Origin: Rhizophagus sp. LPA8_4_AMF
Taxonomy: Eukaryota; Glomeromycota; Glomeromycetes; Glomerales; Glomeraceae
Assembly: GCA_021464525.1 (NCBI GenBank)
Contig: JADRCO010000512.1
Span: 1 to 32,113 of the forward strand
Direction of reading: 5' to 3'
DNA: 32,113 nucleotides
Numbering within the stretch: position 1 is the stretch's first letter; each line of letters starts with the position of its first letter. The notes beneath the pieces are model-generated. The model saw nothing but the letters and a program-made list of their open reading frames with translations. It did no database searches and was not told the origin of the DNA. The position numbers were made by a program, and so were the translations under genes. Below are positions 9,579 through 19,504 of the stretch, piece by piece.

Positions 9579-10229
9579 TGAATACAATAGTAAATTATTA
9601 ATGGTGGGTATGAAGAATTAGACGGAAATTAAATAGAAATTTTCTGAAAATACATTAGGAAAATAATGGAAATTTTTCCCGTTTAAAATCTATATCATAT
9701 ACCGTGGAAATCTGTGGAATTCTAAATAATTCCAGCTTTTTCCAAACAATCTGTGACAAAACACATGGTATTGTCTATTTGAATTACTTGACCTTTAGTT
9801 AATTTGTTTGTTTATAGTTTTTATTTGTTTATATAATACAGTATATTACTAACTTATTTTTTATTACTTAAAAAAAACTACATTATTAACAAATATAGAG
9901 ATATACTTAGTGATGAATATAGAAAAGGAATAAAAATATATGTGGATTATATTTTATTTGTATTATTTACTTGAATATTATTAAATATATTAGATTTGAA
10001 AATATATTATTAATTATTTATTTTTTCTATTTGTTTTAATTTATTTATTTAAAATATATCACTAGTTTTGTTTTTTCTATTATTATTAGTATTTATTTAA
10101 TTATTTTATGTCACATAGGAGGAGTACAAAAGAAAGTTTTAATAAATTCAATAAAGAATAAAAAACATCTATAAAACACCTTCATTGAGTTATAATAACA
10201 AGATCCTTGCTTGAAAAAAAAGAAAAAAA
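9579..10229. other. no gene seen
   Basis: Long AT-rich tract with many TTATTTATTT runs. No coding signal until the relic that begins near 10230. Confidence 0.45.
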
Positions 10230-10739
10230 GACAAAACTCTTGCTGAACAACCACCCATCCGAGGTTGAACAATGCCCAAACCCACGAATCCCTCCATATA
10301 AAACACCCGCTGACCCCCAGGTTAAAGGCTAATTAATTCCAAAAATAAAAAAGGCACATACATATAAAGAAAAACTATTTACCAATAGCTTTAAAGACTG
10401 AACAAAACCAATTTCAAGCACTAGGTACGAGACATAATGATAAAAAAATAAATGAAAAAAACTGAAACCAGCTACAATAAAAACCTGGACGCCAAAAAAA
10501 ATTTCTATCATCTATTTGCGTGTATAATGGTAATATAGGACCTAAATCAGGAAAAGTAAAAATTATATACAAGATTAAAAATCTGGGAAAGATAAACATA
10601 TAGTATAATTCAAGCAGCCGAGACATATAGAGCCGCTCGAGAATTGAAGTGTGATTATAATCAAGGTTGGATCATTTCAAGATCAGGTACCGTAACTGGG
10701 CCACAAAAAGTGCGTAAGTTTATTGAAAAAATTTTTTAA
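10230..10739 (+). pseudogene. unidentified plus-strand pseudogene
   Basis: A protein-like frame is visible with interruptions: DKTLAEQPPIRG, stop, TMPKPTNPSI, stop, NTR. It then continues in shifted frames (LIPKIKKAHTYKEK and NYLPIALKTEQNQFQALGTR with HNDKKINEKN). Two stops follow, then NGNIGPKSGKVKIIYKIKNL, a frameshift, and an open block of 43 codons from 10608 (IQAAETYRAARELKCDYNQG then WIISRSGTVTGPQKVRKFIE). A consensus GTAAGT donor at 10714 and a candidate GGTAATTCAG acceptor before 10806 suggest the original gene was spliced here. I cannot name the family. The opposite strand shows long hydrophobic open frames (10329-10626) that I read as shadows. Confidence 0.45.
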
Positions 10740-10772
10740 ATTTTTCTTTGTTGGCTAAAGCGTGGATATTGC

Positions 10773-11295
10773 CTAAAATAGGCCTGATGGTAGGGGTAAT
10801 TCAGAAATAAGGGCATGTACAGCGATTGGTTTGATCGTCAGAAAAGGTACATCAAATTTTGCATGTTGGAATTCCAAATGCAGATGAGGGTGTTCCGTAT
10901 CACATAAGTGGAGATCGGCAAAGGATTTGAAGAGAGGGTAGTCTCAATAACGAAGAAGCTCAGTAAGAACCCAATAACCTACCATAGTAGGGTCTTGAAA
11001 GACAGAAAATCATTTACGTTTTAATGGCTGTGATGAATAGGTCTCGAGGGACTGCAGGGAGGGTATGCTGGAGAAAAATAATAATGACTCCTAAGTCATT
11101 GCAAATGTAGTCATCGGTAGCAGTGAGCTTAAACCATTGCTCAAAGGCAAAAATCAGAACTGAAGTTTTGGAAACATGAGTATTGTCAGGGAGAAGCTCA
11201 AAAGAGTCATCAATATGATATGTTGTAATAGGTTCAGAAGCGTAGTCATCAATTTCATCGGTACGGTATAAATAACAGCCACTATAAAAGTGTTT
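10773..11295 (-). pseudogene. unidentified minus-strand pseudogene
   Basis: An uninterrupted 93-codon minus frame (11295-11014) has strongly protein-like composition: CYLYRTDEIDDYASEPITT, then HIDDSFELLPDNTHVSKTSV, then LIFAFEQWFKLTATDDYIC, ending before TAA with LPAVPRDLFITAIKT. After a frameshift and a TGA, coding resumes (10943-10773) as DYPLFKSFADLHLCDTEHP, HLHLEFQHAKFDVPFL and ISELPLPSGLF. Base composition is visibly richer in G+C than the flanks. No motif is recognised. It converges on the plus-strand relic ending near 10739. Whether the two relics were neighbours or parts of one inserted element is unknown. Confidence 0.45.
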
Positions 11296-12082
11296 TTAAT
11301 AAAATTTTTCGTTAATACAAAAAGTGTGGACAACAGATAAGTTCATAGTGTGCTATCTCTTTGAGGCAAAAGGGAAAGCGAGAAACACCTGTCCGCCAGA
11401 AGGCTACCCGTGGTCCTTCTTTTCGCTCAGAAAAAATTTAAAGACATGCTTAATTTTCAGTAAAAATACTGCGGATTGTTCAGAAAATGGGTGGAACCAT
11501 TTATTATTAGGTAATCCACTGGTTAAATTATTTCCTAAGTTCCACAAGTCACGTGATTACTGCGCCACTGGTTACTAATATGATACACATTTATGAATTA
11601 TTTTTAAAATTTTTAATAAAATAATGGTGAATTACTGACAAATTTATTGGTATATTATTACAATAAGAATTCATTTTAAAAAATAATAGATAAAAGCAAT
11701 TTTAGTAACAAATATGTTATATATAAAAGGAAATTATATATGAATTATTTATTATTTGCTAATTAAAATTATTAAATAAATAACTTTGGAATTTAGTTTA
11801 ATTTTTATTTCTAATTGCATTTATTTTTTATATATTGAGAATAGGTAAAGTCTATTATATTATTGAAAGGCTTATAAATTTTTTTATTTTAGTTGTTAAA
11901 TTGTTATTAAATTGTTATTAAGTTGTTAAATTAATTTTATTATACTTTATTAACTATATATATCATTTATATCTTAGTAATTAATTAATTGGAAATAATA
12001 ATGAGAATTACTTAATATTTACATTTATATATTCATCAAATTAAGAATATATGGATAAAAGCTATTAATAATTTGTTGAAAT
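11296..12082. other. no confident gene
   Basis: A plus frame of 84 codons (11324-11578) lies over a GC-richer patch containing GCGAGAAACACC and CTACCCGTGGTCC. It has no recognisable features and may be the opposite strand of the pseudogene's 5' part. From 11580 to 12082 the sequence is AT-rich with repeated TTAAATTGTTATTAAATTG. Confidence 0.35.
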
Positions 12083-12241
12083 ATGCTTCCATCAACATAC
12101 AACACCATCTTTAAAGACATCGATCATACTTGCTTAATTGTCACTATAGAGAGCACAAAAGAAACAGGCGCTATTATACCAGCGAACATTAATTACAATG
12201 GATCCTATCTAATATTTATTATACCATGTAACATTGACTAA
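12083..12241 (+). CDS. possible 52-residue ORF or exon, unknown
   Basis: An ATG at 12083, preceded by an in-frame TGA two codons earlier, opens a 52-codon frame ending in TAA (12239-12241). The translation MLPSTYNTIFKDIDHTCLIV, then ETGAIIPANINYNGSYLIF, uses codons and residues very unlike the surrounding AT-rich noise, and G+C rises inside it. It may be a fragment of a larger lost gene or a genuine short protein. No family, signal peptide or membrane segment is recognised. Confidence 0.35.
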   Translation: MLPSTYNTIFKDIDHTCLIVTIESTKETGAIIPANINYNGSYLIFIIPCNID

Positions 12242-12821
12242 AATATCCGGATCTAATTAATTTACTAAATTTAAAACATTGATTTAGACCCAGGTCCCAT
12301 CAATATTAGAAGTATTTAAATTTAAATTTGGTTAATAATTTATTAAAAATATTACATATTCTATATATTGAGACGGATATTTTTATGAAGGTACGCTCGA
12401 AATATTTGTAACCTTATTATTTTTTTGCCGTCAAGTTATTAAATTCTTGAATTATAAAATTTCATAATGTATTCCTGCGGTATTCACTTTAAAATTTACG
12501 AGTGATTTGGCTAAATTTGAAAATGATTTGATACGCTTAAAAAATGATTAAACAAAAATTAATCTTGGTACAAAACAATGTTTTTACAAAATTTCCAAAT
12601 GTCTGAGAATATTAATAAATTAAGGCCTCTTTGTACTAGAATATCGACTGTATATTATGCAAAAATTGAAATATTCTAGATCTATAGAAATTATGGAAAA
12701 TAAGTTCATATTAGGGATTTGTTTTTTATATTAAAATTTGTATAATTGAACCTAAATTAAAGGTAAAAAGAATACAAAACAAAATTATAATCCATTAATA
12801 CATCCCAATGTTCTAATTTAT
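12242..12821. other. no gene seen
   Basis: AT-rich spacer between the short ORF and the first CCCTGTAAAA MITE. Confidence 0.5.
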
Positions 12822-12992
12822 CCCTGTAAAAAAAGTCGATCCGTTTTTTATATTATTTTTCCGTAAAAGGCTCCTATTTCCGGAATTAATAACCTTATTT
12901 ATCGAATTATTTCCATTTTCCGTGAATGGGTCCGTGAAAGGCTCATTTTTACGGAGTTTTTACAGAAATAACGGATAAAATTTTTCATAAGG
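12822..12992 (+). mobile_element. CCCTGTAAAA MITE, copy 1
   Basis: Begins CCCTGTAAAAAAAGTCGATC and ends, on the reverse strand, with a CCTTATGAAAAATTTTATCC-type terminus. The whole 171 bp is close to the reverse complement of 17990-18174. The two ends are related (CCCTRTAAAA, then ATCCGTT). The body is built from repeated CCGTGAA/TTTACGG words (CCGTAAAAGGCTC, CCGTGAAAGGCTC). No coding capacity. Confidence 0.75.
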
Positions 12993-13172
12993 TTACCATA
13001 ATACATGTGGTGAAATCACGTATTCTTTGAACTTGTTTCTCAATTATTAAAGACAATAAGCCAATAACTTACTTCACATTCAAAAATATCTTCAATAAAT
13101 TATTTGACACCTCACATCCGGAATTTTTTTTAAGCATGAATTGCACAACCTTGCAGTGGAGGTGTAAAAATC
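12993..13172. other. short spacer
   Basis: No gene. A TTTACGAAACTTACAC-type foldback starts downstream at 13173. Confidence 0.4.
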
Positions 13173-13240
13173 TTAATTTTATGTAAGTTTGTACAAATTT
13201 GTGTAAGAAATTTTAATTTACGAAACTTACACAAAATTAA
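13173..13240. repeat. 18-bp inverted repeat (foldback)
   Basis: TTAATTTTATGTAAGTTT (13173-13190) pairs with AAACTTACACAAAATTAA (13223-13240) with one mismatch around a 32-nt loop. The flanks (CAGTGGAGGTGTAAAAA on the left, CTGTGTAGTGG on the right) are also roughly complementary, so it may be the core of a MITE of about 110 bp. Confidence 0.6.
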
Positions 13241-13300
13241 ACAAAAAAATTTCCTGTGTAGTGGATGATGCTAATATTTATAAATATTTTGGACGCACGA

Positions 13301-13462
13301 ATTGTGGATAATCACCGTCTCCGTGAAATAATTGTATGTTATTGTACGGGCGTGCTTAATAATTGGTATGATGTGGCACTTTTCATACCATTATTAAGCA
13401 CGCCCGTACAATAACATACAATTATTTCCTAATCGCATGATCTTAGCGGTTATTACACCAAT
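13301..13462. mobile_element. near-perfect foldback element with 44-bp arms
   Basis: The left arm 13326-13370 and right arm 13384-13427 are complementary over 44 bp, interrupted by a single extra base. They include TTATTGTACGGGCGTGCTTA and its complement and enclose a 13-nt loop (ATGTGGCACTTTT). Outside the arms, ATTGTGGATAATCACCG at 13301 and the reverse complement of 13447-13462 (ATTGGTGTAATAACCG) look like outer terminal repeats, so the element is about 162 bp. No coding capacity. Such near-identity of arms suggests recent origin or pressure to keep the fold. Confidence 0.75.
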
Positions 13463-13917
13463 GAGATGCAAGGCATCTCATAATCTCATTTTAAAAATCA
13501 CTTAGAAATACATCGTAAGTTTCATATATCTACCCGATCTAACGTCGATAAAACGTTGTTTGGGTTATTCATATTTGCAAAATCACAATATTGTGAAATT
13601 TTGCGCTGCGCGTCAATCACTCTAAATCAAGTTCGCTTTTTTTTTTCATTCCCCCCTTTTTTTTTTTTTTTTCTTTTTCGAATTTTTAGATACGAATTTT
13701 TACACATTTGAGAAATAAAGGGGAAGCGAGATAAAATTTAAATTTGATATTTGAAAAGAACAATTGGAAAAGTTTTATTCGCTATTATTCACGATACAAA
13801 TAATTCAAAGGGTTATATTTTGGGACTCGACCAAAAAAAATTTCTTTAATATAATTTAATCATTTGAACATGGGACTCGTTTAATAAAAGTAAAATTACT
13901 TTCCTTTTATGCCCAAT
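13463..13917. other. 3' flank of the F-box-like gene
   Basis: Contains a C/T homopolymer patch near 13645-13680 and the words CACCAATGAGATGC. Reading the minus strand downstream of the stop at 13918, no canonical AATAAA is obvious; TATTAAA variants occur near 13850-13890. Confidence 0.4.
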
Positions 13918-15741
13918 TTAATTATCAATTTCTAAAGTTTGAGATGAAATAATTCTTTCCCAAGATTCTTCCAAATATCTTCTAAAAACATCAGTAATAG
14001 AATTATCTACAGGAGCGTGATCATAATATATTATTTTAAATATTCTAAACCATTCCTTCACTTCATTCTTATTTATTTTGATCACCTTATTATTTTTTCT
14101 TCTATGTTTCTGAGTAACTTTATACTCTGGTCTATTATATTCATAATTGATATCAAAAAGCAACTTACTATTTAATTCTAAATTAAAAATAATAGGTAAG
14201 CTTATTTCAAAAAATGGTTTAATAATTTCTTCATTTACAACTAATTTTAAATATGGCAAATAATTTGCTTTAAATGGAATTCTATCGTTACAAAATTCTA
14301 GATAAATAGAACAAATTGAATTAAAAGCTTGTGAAGTAAGATGTTCCGGAACGTCTAATTCAGGATTTTCTTGTAATTTTAAATCTATCCAAATTCTTGA
14401 TTCTAAAATATCGTCAAAACATTGTTGCGTAATTCTAGAGTTTGGACCATATTTTTTAAGTACCCAATAATAAAAATTTGAATGAACCGATAATGATCTC
14501 ATATTTAATAATTTAAGTGAATTAGTATCATATTTAAACGTAACGTTATAATGATTTAATGCGTCTTCCAAAGCTTCTTCTGGTTGATCAATTCTATTAA
14601 TTAAGAATTCCAGCAAATCAAATTTTCTATGATTTCGTTCGGGTTTTATGGCTTGAATGAGACAAGAACGAGAAATAGTGGATTTTGATTCATTACGAAT
14701 CTTCTGAAACGAACTTATCAAAAGATCACCCATTTCATTTAATCGATGATCGAATAAATGAAACGCTTCTTCCATAACAATTCCTGTTAATTGAAATCCA
14801 AGATCAAGAAGTTGTCTTAAGCGGGTTACAATGGAATTAACGTCGGGAATCACCCAATTAGTGGGTGGAGTAGGAGGAAATAAAGTTAAAAGAGCGCCTT
14901 GCATCACGAGTTCATTGACATCACTGCAAACTTCGTGATAGCCAATTTTCTTCCATAAATTTACTAAATCAGGATGTATCAATATCGCTCTAGCCACGAC
15001 ATTAAGTTGACGACTATTTTCGTAACCATCCTTTGGAGGATATTCTTCATGAGCTCTCGCTTGCATTAGTTGAATATATTCTATGGTATCTTCGAAAATA
15101 GGTTTAGGACGAGGTGGAAAAGGTACAAACTTTTTGTTTAAAATCAAATCTTCAATATGGTTAAGATTTTGAAGAAGTTTTTGAGGAGCATCATTAATGA
15201 CAAGAGGTCCAGCTGATAGAAAATGAAATAATTCCATGTCGTTTCCCTTGATCACGAGATCATGATTACTTAAGGTATTATATCCTTCAGTAATTAATTT
15301 ATTAAAAATTGGTAAAGGCAAATTACTAGCCCAAGGAGACTGAAGTTTCTTTTGAAAAGCACGTATTCTGTTAAAATCAATTTGATTTACATTATGTTGG
15401 ATCTTAAGTTCTATAAGTTTTTCATCATAAGACCCAAAATGCATTAATAAACGTTGTATAAAATATCTAGAAATTAAGGCATTTCTTGCTAGCAAGGCCT
15501 GAACCACATCAAGTGTTAAAAAATCATTTCCAAGTCTAACAGCATGAAACAAAGCGTGGGATCGACCATATTTATATATTAACCATTCCCCACGAACATG
15601 AGGATCTTGCGAGACAGCATACCATTTGCGATCTGTAAGAATAAGTGAAATAGGGGCATCTATAAATTTAAATATTTCACTTCTTATTTCATGAAGTAGA
15701 GACTGCATTGCAAAAAGGGAAAAAAATTTCCAACATTTCAT
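13918..15741 (-). CDS. F-box-like protein, 607 residues (family 1)
   Basis: A single uninterrupted frame. Residues ~14-52 (LLHEIRSEIFKFIDAPISLI then LTDRKWYAVSQDPHVRGEWL) follow the F-box pattern: hydrophobic-x-EI-x3-I, then a basic-Trp and a final Trp. If so, it would bind Skp1 in an SCF ubiquitin ligase, with the rest choosing substrates. The remainder is helical and Leu-rich, with no known domain I can name. Residues ~541-563 form a basic patch (KHRRKNNKVIKINKNEVK) that could be a nuclear signal. The start may be M1 (15741) or M12 (15708). The tract TTTTTCCCTTTTTGCAATGCAG just before M12 also resembles a 3' splice site, so an upstream exon is possible. It is the only intact copy here: at least seven truncated relics lie between 18.5 and 29.6 kb, all from the first ~335 residues. 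Family recognition is from memory of Rhizophagus gene families. Confidence 0.85.
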   Translation of the reverse strand: MKCWKFFSLFAMQSLLHEIRSEIFKFIDAPISLILTDRKWYAVSQDPHVRGEWLIYKYGRSHALFHAVRLGNDFLTLDVVQALLARNALISRYFIQRLLMHFGSYDEKLIELKIQHNVNQIDFNRIRAFQKKLQSPWASNLPLPIFNKLITEGYNTLSNHDLVIKGNDMELFHFLSAGPLVINDAPQKLLQNLNHIEDLILNKKFVPFPPRPKPIFEDTIEYIQLMQARAHEEYPPKDGYENSRQLNVVARAILIHPDLVNLWKKIGYHEVCSDVNELVMQGALLTLFPPTPPTNWVIPDVNSIVTRLRQLLDLGFQLTGIVMEEAFHLFDHRLNEMGDLLISSFQKIRNESKSTISRSCLIQAIKPERNHRKFDLLEFLINRIDQPEEALEDALNHYNVTFKYDTNSLKLLNMRSLSVHSNFYYWVLKKYGPNSRITQQCFDDILESRIWIDLKLQENPELDVPEHLTSQAFNSICSIYLEFCNDRIPFKANYLPYLKLVVNEEIIKPFFEISLPIIFNLELNSKLLFDINYEYNRPEYKVTQKHRRKNNKVIKINKNEVKEWFRIFKIIYYDHAPVDNSITDVFRRYLEESWERIISSQTLEIDN

Positions 15742-15798
15742 TAAAAGAAGCTATTGATATATTCCGAGTTTTGCCTGTGTTACATATAGACCAATCAT

Positions 15799-15805
15799 TT
15801 ATATA
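15799..15805 (-). promoter_or_regulatory. TATA-like box of the F-box-like gene
   Basis: Minus-strand TATATAA lies about 58-64 bp upstream of the first ATG (15741), a suitable place for a core promoter if transcription begins about 30 bp downstream. This is position and sequence only. In AT-rich DNA such matches are common. Confidence 0.3.
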
Positions 15806-16198
15806 GTATAAATGAGCATGTACAACGCTGCATGATTTTGCCCCCTGCTTCATCAAATTTAGCAAATTTTGAATGAAAAAGTACTCCTCATGGTTACACT
15901 GCAATTGATTTGGTCGACAACTCGGAATTTAGTGGACACAAAAAAAAACCGCTTGTGTATTTTTGTATTTTTTTAGTAAATTATTTATTTTCTTAAAATA
16001 AAAAAAAATTTCCTTTGATGTTTTTACCAAAAACGGTTAACTCATGCAAAATGATTTATTTACATAATTATAAAAATATTAATATAAATAAATTTACGTA
16101 TATTTTTTTCAAAAAATTCTTTAAAATAAGACCTTAATCGTTAAATTAAACACAAACGAGGGTAAATAATGCGATGTCATAATATAATAGAATTTTGA
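15806..16198. other. no gene seen
   Basis: Upstream region of the F-box-like gene. It is AT-rich, with an A/T homopolymer patch near 15940-16010. Confidence 0.4.
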
Positions 16199-16324
16199 AT
16201 TTTTGTGACAATAGAATTATTTTATAATAATAGATCAACTCACGTTCATACGCTACTGGTAGTTGTTCTTGCTGCATTACGTGGCCATAAAGAAATATAT
16301 GTTTCAACTCATACATTAATATAA
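16199..16324 (+). pseudogene. short coding relic, unknown
   Basis: A 41-codon plus frame ending in TAA (16322-16324) contains STHVHTLLVVVLAALRGHKE then IYVSTHTLI, which looks like real protein sequence rather than translated noise. It has no start codon. No family assigned. Confidence 0.3.
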
Positions 16325-17543
16325 ATTAAGTTAAGGGGTGTGTTTGTAATCCTCTTCCTCTGTTTTTTAAATTATAATTATTTGTTTACATTTACATTTG
16401 AAGTAACATCATTAAAAGTTCTAAACAAGGGTAAATTTGTATAATATTTAATATTTTACACAAAATTAATTCTAATCTGATAAAGGAAACGAGTTCAAAG
16501 AGTAATACAATTTTAGAAATTATAATGTAACAAAAATAACAAATACAAGTTCTTTTAGGATTTAGAAGTTGGAGATTCGTGGTGACTGGTGATAATAAGC
16601 AAGGCTACAAGAGGGATGGATACAGTTTTTTTTTAAAAAAATATTTAAATATATAAATAGGAAAAGTAAGGTTAATGTATCTTTTTTTTTCATTCTTCCG
16701 AATTTTTTCCCTTCATGGAATAGTTTATCATAAAAGTAAATCTTCCGGCTTACCTATAGAATAAATTTTTTATTCTTAAAAAAAAAAAATAAATAAATAA
16801 ATAAATAAAATTAGTAAATTTTCTTTTTGAAAAATTTAAAATTATTTCTCTTATTTTGTATTCGTTTATATAAACTTTCGGAGTTACAATTTATCAATTT
16901 TGGATCTTAGAAGCGAAAAAAAAGGGGATCGATCGGCAATTAAAGAACTTAAAAATTTAATTATCGGACCGACGGCGAAATTCAATCATGTGATCGTAAC
17001 TTTCAAATTTCGGAGGATTTAAATTAATATTAGTTAGAATTTATAATTTATACTTGTTGTGTTTACTTTTTTTATATCGTATATAAATCCACATTTTACT
17101 AAATCAAGTATGATAATAAGCAATTAGTTATTTCTATTAAGCTACACACATTTTTTCCCTTTCATTTAAGTTTCATTGTGACATATTGATCTTCGAATAG
17201 ACCAATAAAAATCTTTTTACCTTTTCCACGGTGGACTTCGTATTAATATAAAAAGAAATTTTAATCAGATTCTGAAAGTTAATTTTTTTTTATGGGTGAA
17301 ACAATCAACTCATTCATCTAATTCGTCAATCTCTTTATAATTTTTATCTTATAATCCTGCATGTAATAGATGATCTTATTACTCGAGATTAATATATAAA
17401 AGCTCGTGATAGAAATAATGAAACTATTATTACGCCAAATAAACGCCGACCTCCTTAAATGAAATGACAAAGAAGGTATGACATGAGCGATAAAAAAAAG
17501 TTCAGGTGATATTTTTGTTTCAGAATTAGCTTATTATTAAATA
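16325..17543. other. long spacer without gene
   Basis: Contains an (AAAT)n microsatellite at about 16788-16808, the phrase AAACTTTCGGAGTTA shared with about 104-118, and T runs. No convincing frame on either strand. Confidence 0.5.
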
Positions 17544-17649
17544 GTTATTAGGCACAGGGTTATTCAACATGAAGGTAGATGTTGAAGTCATTGTGCATGC
17601 AGTGGCACATGACAATTCAATATATTGAATAACGAAGGTGTCTAATGAC
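17544..17649. repeat. imperfect foldback, about 106 bp
   Basis: GTTATTAGGCACAGGGTTAT (continuing TCAAC) pairs with the far side (GTTGAATAACG-like at about 17625, then GAAGGTGTCTAATGAC). Inside, TCATTGTGC and GCACATGA form a second stem. It lies directly upstream of another foldback and a family-2 pseudogene. Confidence 0.6.
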
Positions 17650-17703
17650 GGTTATATCCCTAGTAGCCTTACACGATCATGATAAATTAATCAATTTTGC
17701 TAA

Positions 17704-17776
17704 TATTCGGCATGTTACATCATTTATTGCCGAATATCATTTATTTCCGCAATAAATGACGTAACATGCTGGATAA
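17704..17776. repeat. foldback with 23-27 bp arms
   Basis: GGCATGTTACATCATTTATT plus GC (17709-17730) pairs with GCAATAAATGACGTAACATG plus CT (17749-17770), with one mismatch over an 18-nt loop. The outer words CACGATC (17672) and GATCGTG (17813) are complementary and may mark the ends of a MITE of about 150 bp. Confidence 0.65.
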
Positions 17777-17945
17777 TAATCATGATCCATGATACCGAAT
17801 ATAAATAATTGCGATCGTGCCAACAAATTTTTCATATAATGTATTAATATTTTACCCCAAATTTTAATTTTTTCAAAAAATTTTATTTTAAACTTTTTCA
17901 TTTAAATTATAAAAAAATAAATGCTCACTTGTTTTTAAGAAAACA

Positions 17946-18505
17946 ATGTTTACTTCATCAACTATTGCCAATCTAGTTGCAACAATCAACCCTATAAAAT
18001 ATTTTATCCGTTATTCTGTAAAAACTCCGTAAAAAATGAGCCTTTCACGGATCCATTCACGGAAAACGTAAATAATTCGATAAATTCCGTGATATAAGGT
18101 TATTAATTCTTGAAATATGAGCCTTTTACGGAAATAAGATGGAATATAAAAAACGGATCGACTTTTTTTACAGGAAAATAATACAACGTTTGCCAATTAT
18201 TAAGGCATTATACACCCAATTGATAAAAAATGTTTTCTTAAAACTTAAAATTATTCAAAGAAAATTCTGGATTTTTTATATGATGATGATCCTGATTATA
18301 ATCTTAATTACGATACTATACGACGAATTATTATTATGCTAGATGCAAATTATTACATGAAGATTTATTGAATAATGAACAATATGATATAAATATCCGA
18401 AATAACGAAACGTCATTATCTCCACCACAAAAATTAATTCTTGATGTAAATAAAGTTTTATTTACAGTACAAGAAACGAATAAGATTATAATAATTATAA
18501 TGTAA
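17946..18505 (+). pseudogene. family-2 pseudogene S1, split by a MITE
   Basis: The upstream flank and coding sequence match the intact copies. ATG at 17946 is followed by MFTSSTIANLVATI, then a 185-bp MITE (17990-18174), then the rest of the gene from ATACAACGTTTGCC onwards. Beyond the insertion there are deletions and frameshifts (the stretch for the residues after RFFH is shortened, and the region for YYTTNYYVRC is broken). The C-terminal part is still legible (NNEQYDINIRNNETSLS-like, about 18360-18430) before the end degenerates. The flank continues straight into an antisense family-1 relic (18508 on), the same order as at S3. Confidence 0.85.
17990..18174 (-). mobile_element. CCCTGTAAAA MITE, copy 2, inside S1
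   Basis: Reads on the minus strand as CCTGTAAAAAAAGTCGATCC, and so on through the same CCGTAAAAGG and CCGTGAAAGG words as copy 1, ending ATAACGGATAAAATATTTTA then TAGGG. It interrupts the coding sequence of the family-2 pseudogene between the codons for VATI and the sequence corresponding to IQRL. The exact target duplication is unclear (AAT on both sides is possible). Confidence 0.8.
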
Positions 18506-18507
18506 AT

Positions 18508-18690
18508 TCTATGGTATCTTCGTAAATAGGTCTTCGTAAATAGGTCTAGGACGAGTAAAAGAGATATCAATTTTATAATCAAGATTTTGTGGAAAGTTTT
18601 TGGGGATATTTATTATTATTAAAACCAGCTGGTAAGAAATGAGATAATTTGATTTTAATTTATCACGAGATTTTCATCAATTATTATACC
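18508..18690 (-). pseudogene. family-1 relic F1 (residues ~150-220)
   Basis: Forward text TTCTATGGTATCTTCGTAAA and the following AGGACGAG, AAGATTTTG, CCAGCTG and ATCACGAGATT blocks align with 15080-15290 of the intact gene. It has many small deletions, plus a perfect 14-bp tandem duplication (TCTTCGTAAATAGG twice). No open frame survives. It is convergent with the family-2 pseudogene before it. Confidence 0.8.
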
Positions 18691-18819
18691 CTACGAAGAT
18701 AAATTGCTGAGCTTAATTTTTTTTTTTTTTTTTTGGAAGTTAGAAAAGGTAGAAAGGAACGAACTTTATCAAATCAACTGATTGATTGACGTTCTCAATT
18801 ATGTGGATAGTCATTAATG

Positions 18820-18851
18820 ATTTTACACAGTGATCATTTTACACAGTGATC
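18820..18851. repeat. perfect 16-bp tandem duplication
   Basis: ATTTTACACAGTGATC occurs twice, head to tail (18820-18835 and 18836-18851). It is a simple slip duplication in a non-coding stretch. Confidence 0.8.
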
Positions 18852-19504
18852 GACTGATCGTATTTTTCGCGAACAAAGCCTGTAGAATATCGCTTGTCAT
18901 GAAACTACTCCCGAGCTGTCAGTACTTTGTAAAATGGAAGGCGAAACTTTCAAGATGTTCTATTTACTTATACGAATTCCCATAGTCATACATATATTTA
19001 AAACTAGTGGACATCAGTTTTCATTAAAATTCTCCAACAAAATTTCCAAACAACTATTTACATCAAAAATAAGATTTCGCTTTTCACTAGAAGCGAAGCT
19101 AACTGAAACTTTTATTCTTTTTACTTTTAACTTTTTCCCATTTTCTAATAGTAAAAATAAAGTAAGCTATTCATTTATAATTTAATGAAAACAATAAAAA
19201 TGTGCGGAAAAATATACTTGTGGAACTTTTTTGTAATGCTGCTACGTTTACTTACAAATCTTACTGATTATGATAAAATATTTTTTTACGATCTTAGAAA
19301 GACGAAATAAAAACCAAAGAAGCTATTCCTTATTCAAAGAAAAAGTAGGTTTTTATTTATAATTATACTTTGGATTATTAAAAATTTATTGATAAATTAA
19401 ATGTTTTTTTTATTTAGACCAACCACGATCATCATTTTAATCACAGACTTTGCATATGGCAAAGCCTCTGCTGTTGTATCACTATATAATGTTTTCCAGC
19501 TGAG

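Noticed and set aside
15689-15904. 71-codon minus-strand ORF overlapping the start of the F-box-like gene
   Set aside because: It is in a different frame from the real gene and covers its upstream region and first codons; no features of its own.
18011-18342. Overlapping 61- and 67-codon ORFs on both strands
   Set aside because: They run through the MITE inserted in S1 and the frameshifted remainder of the pseudogene.
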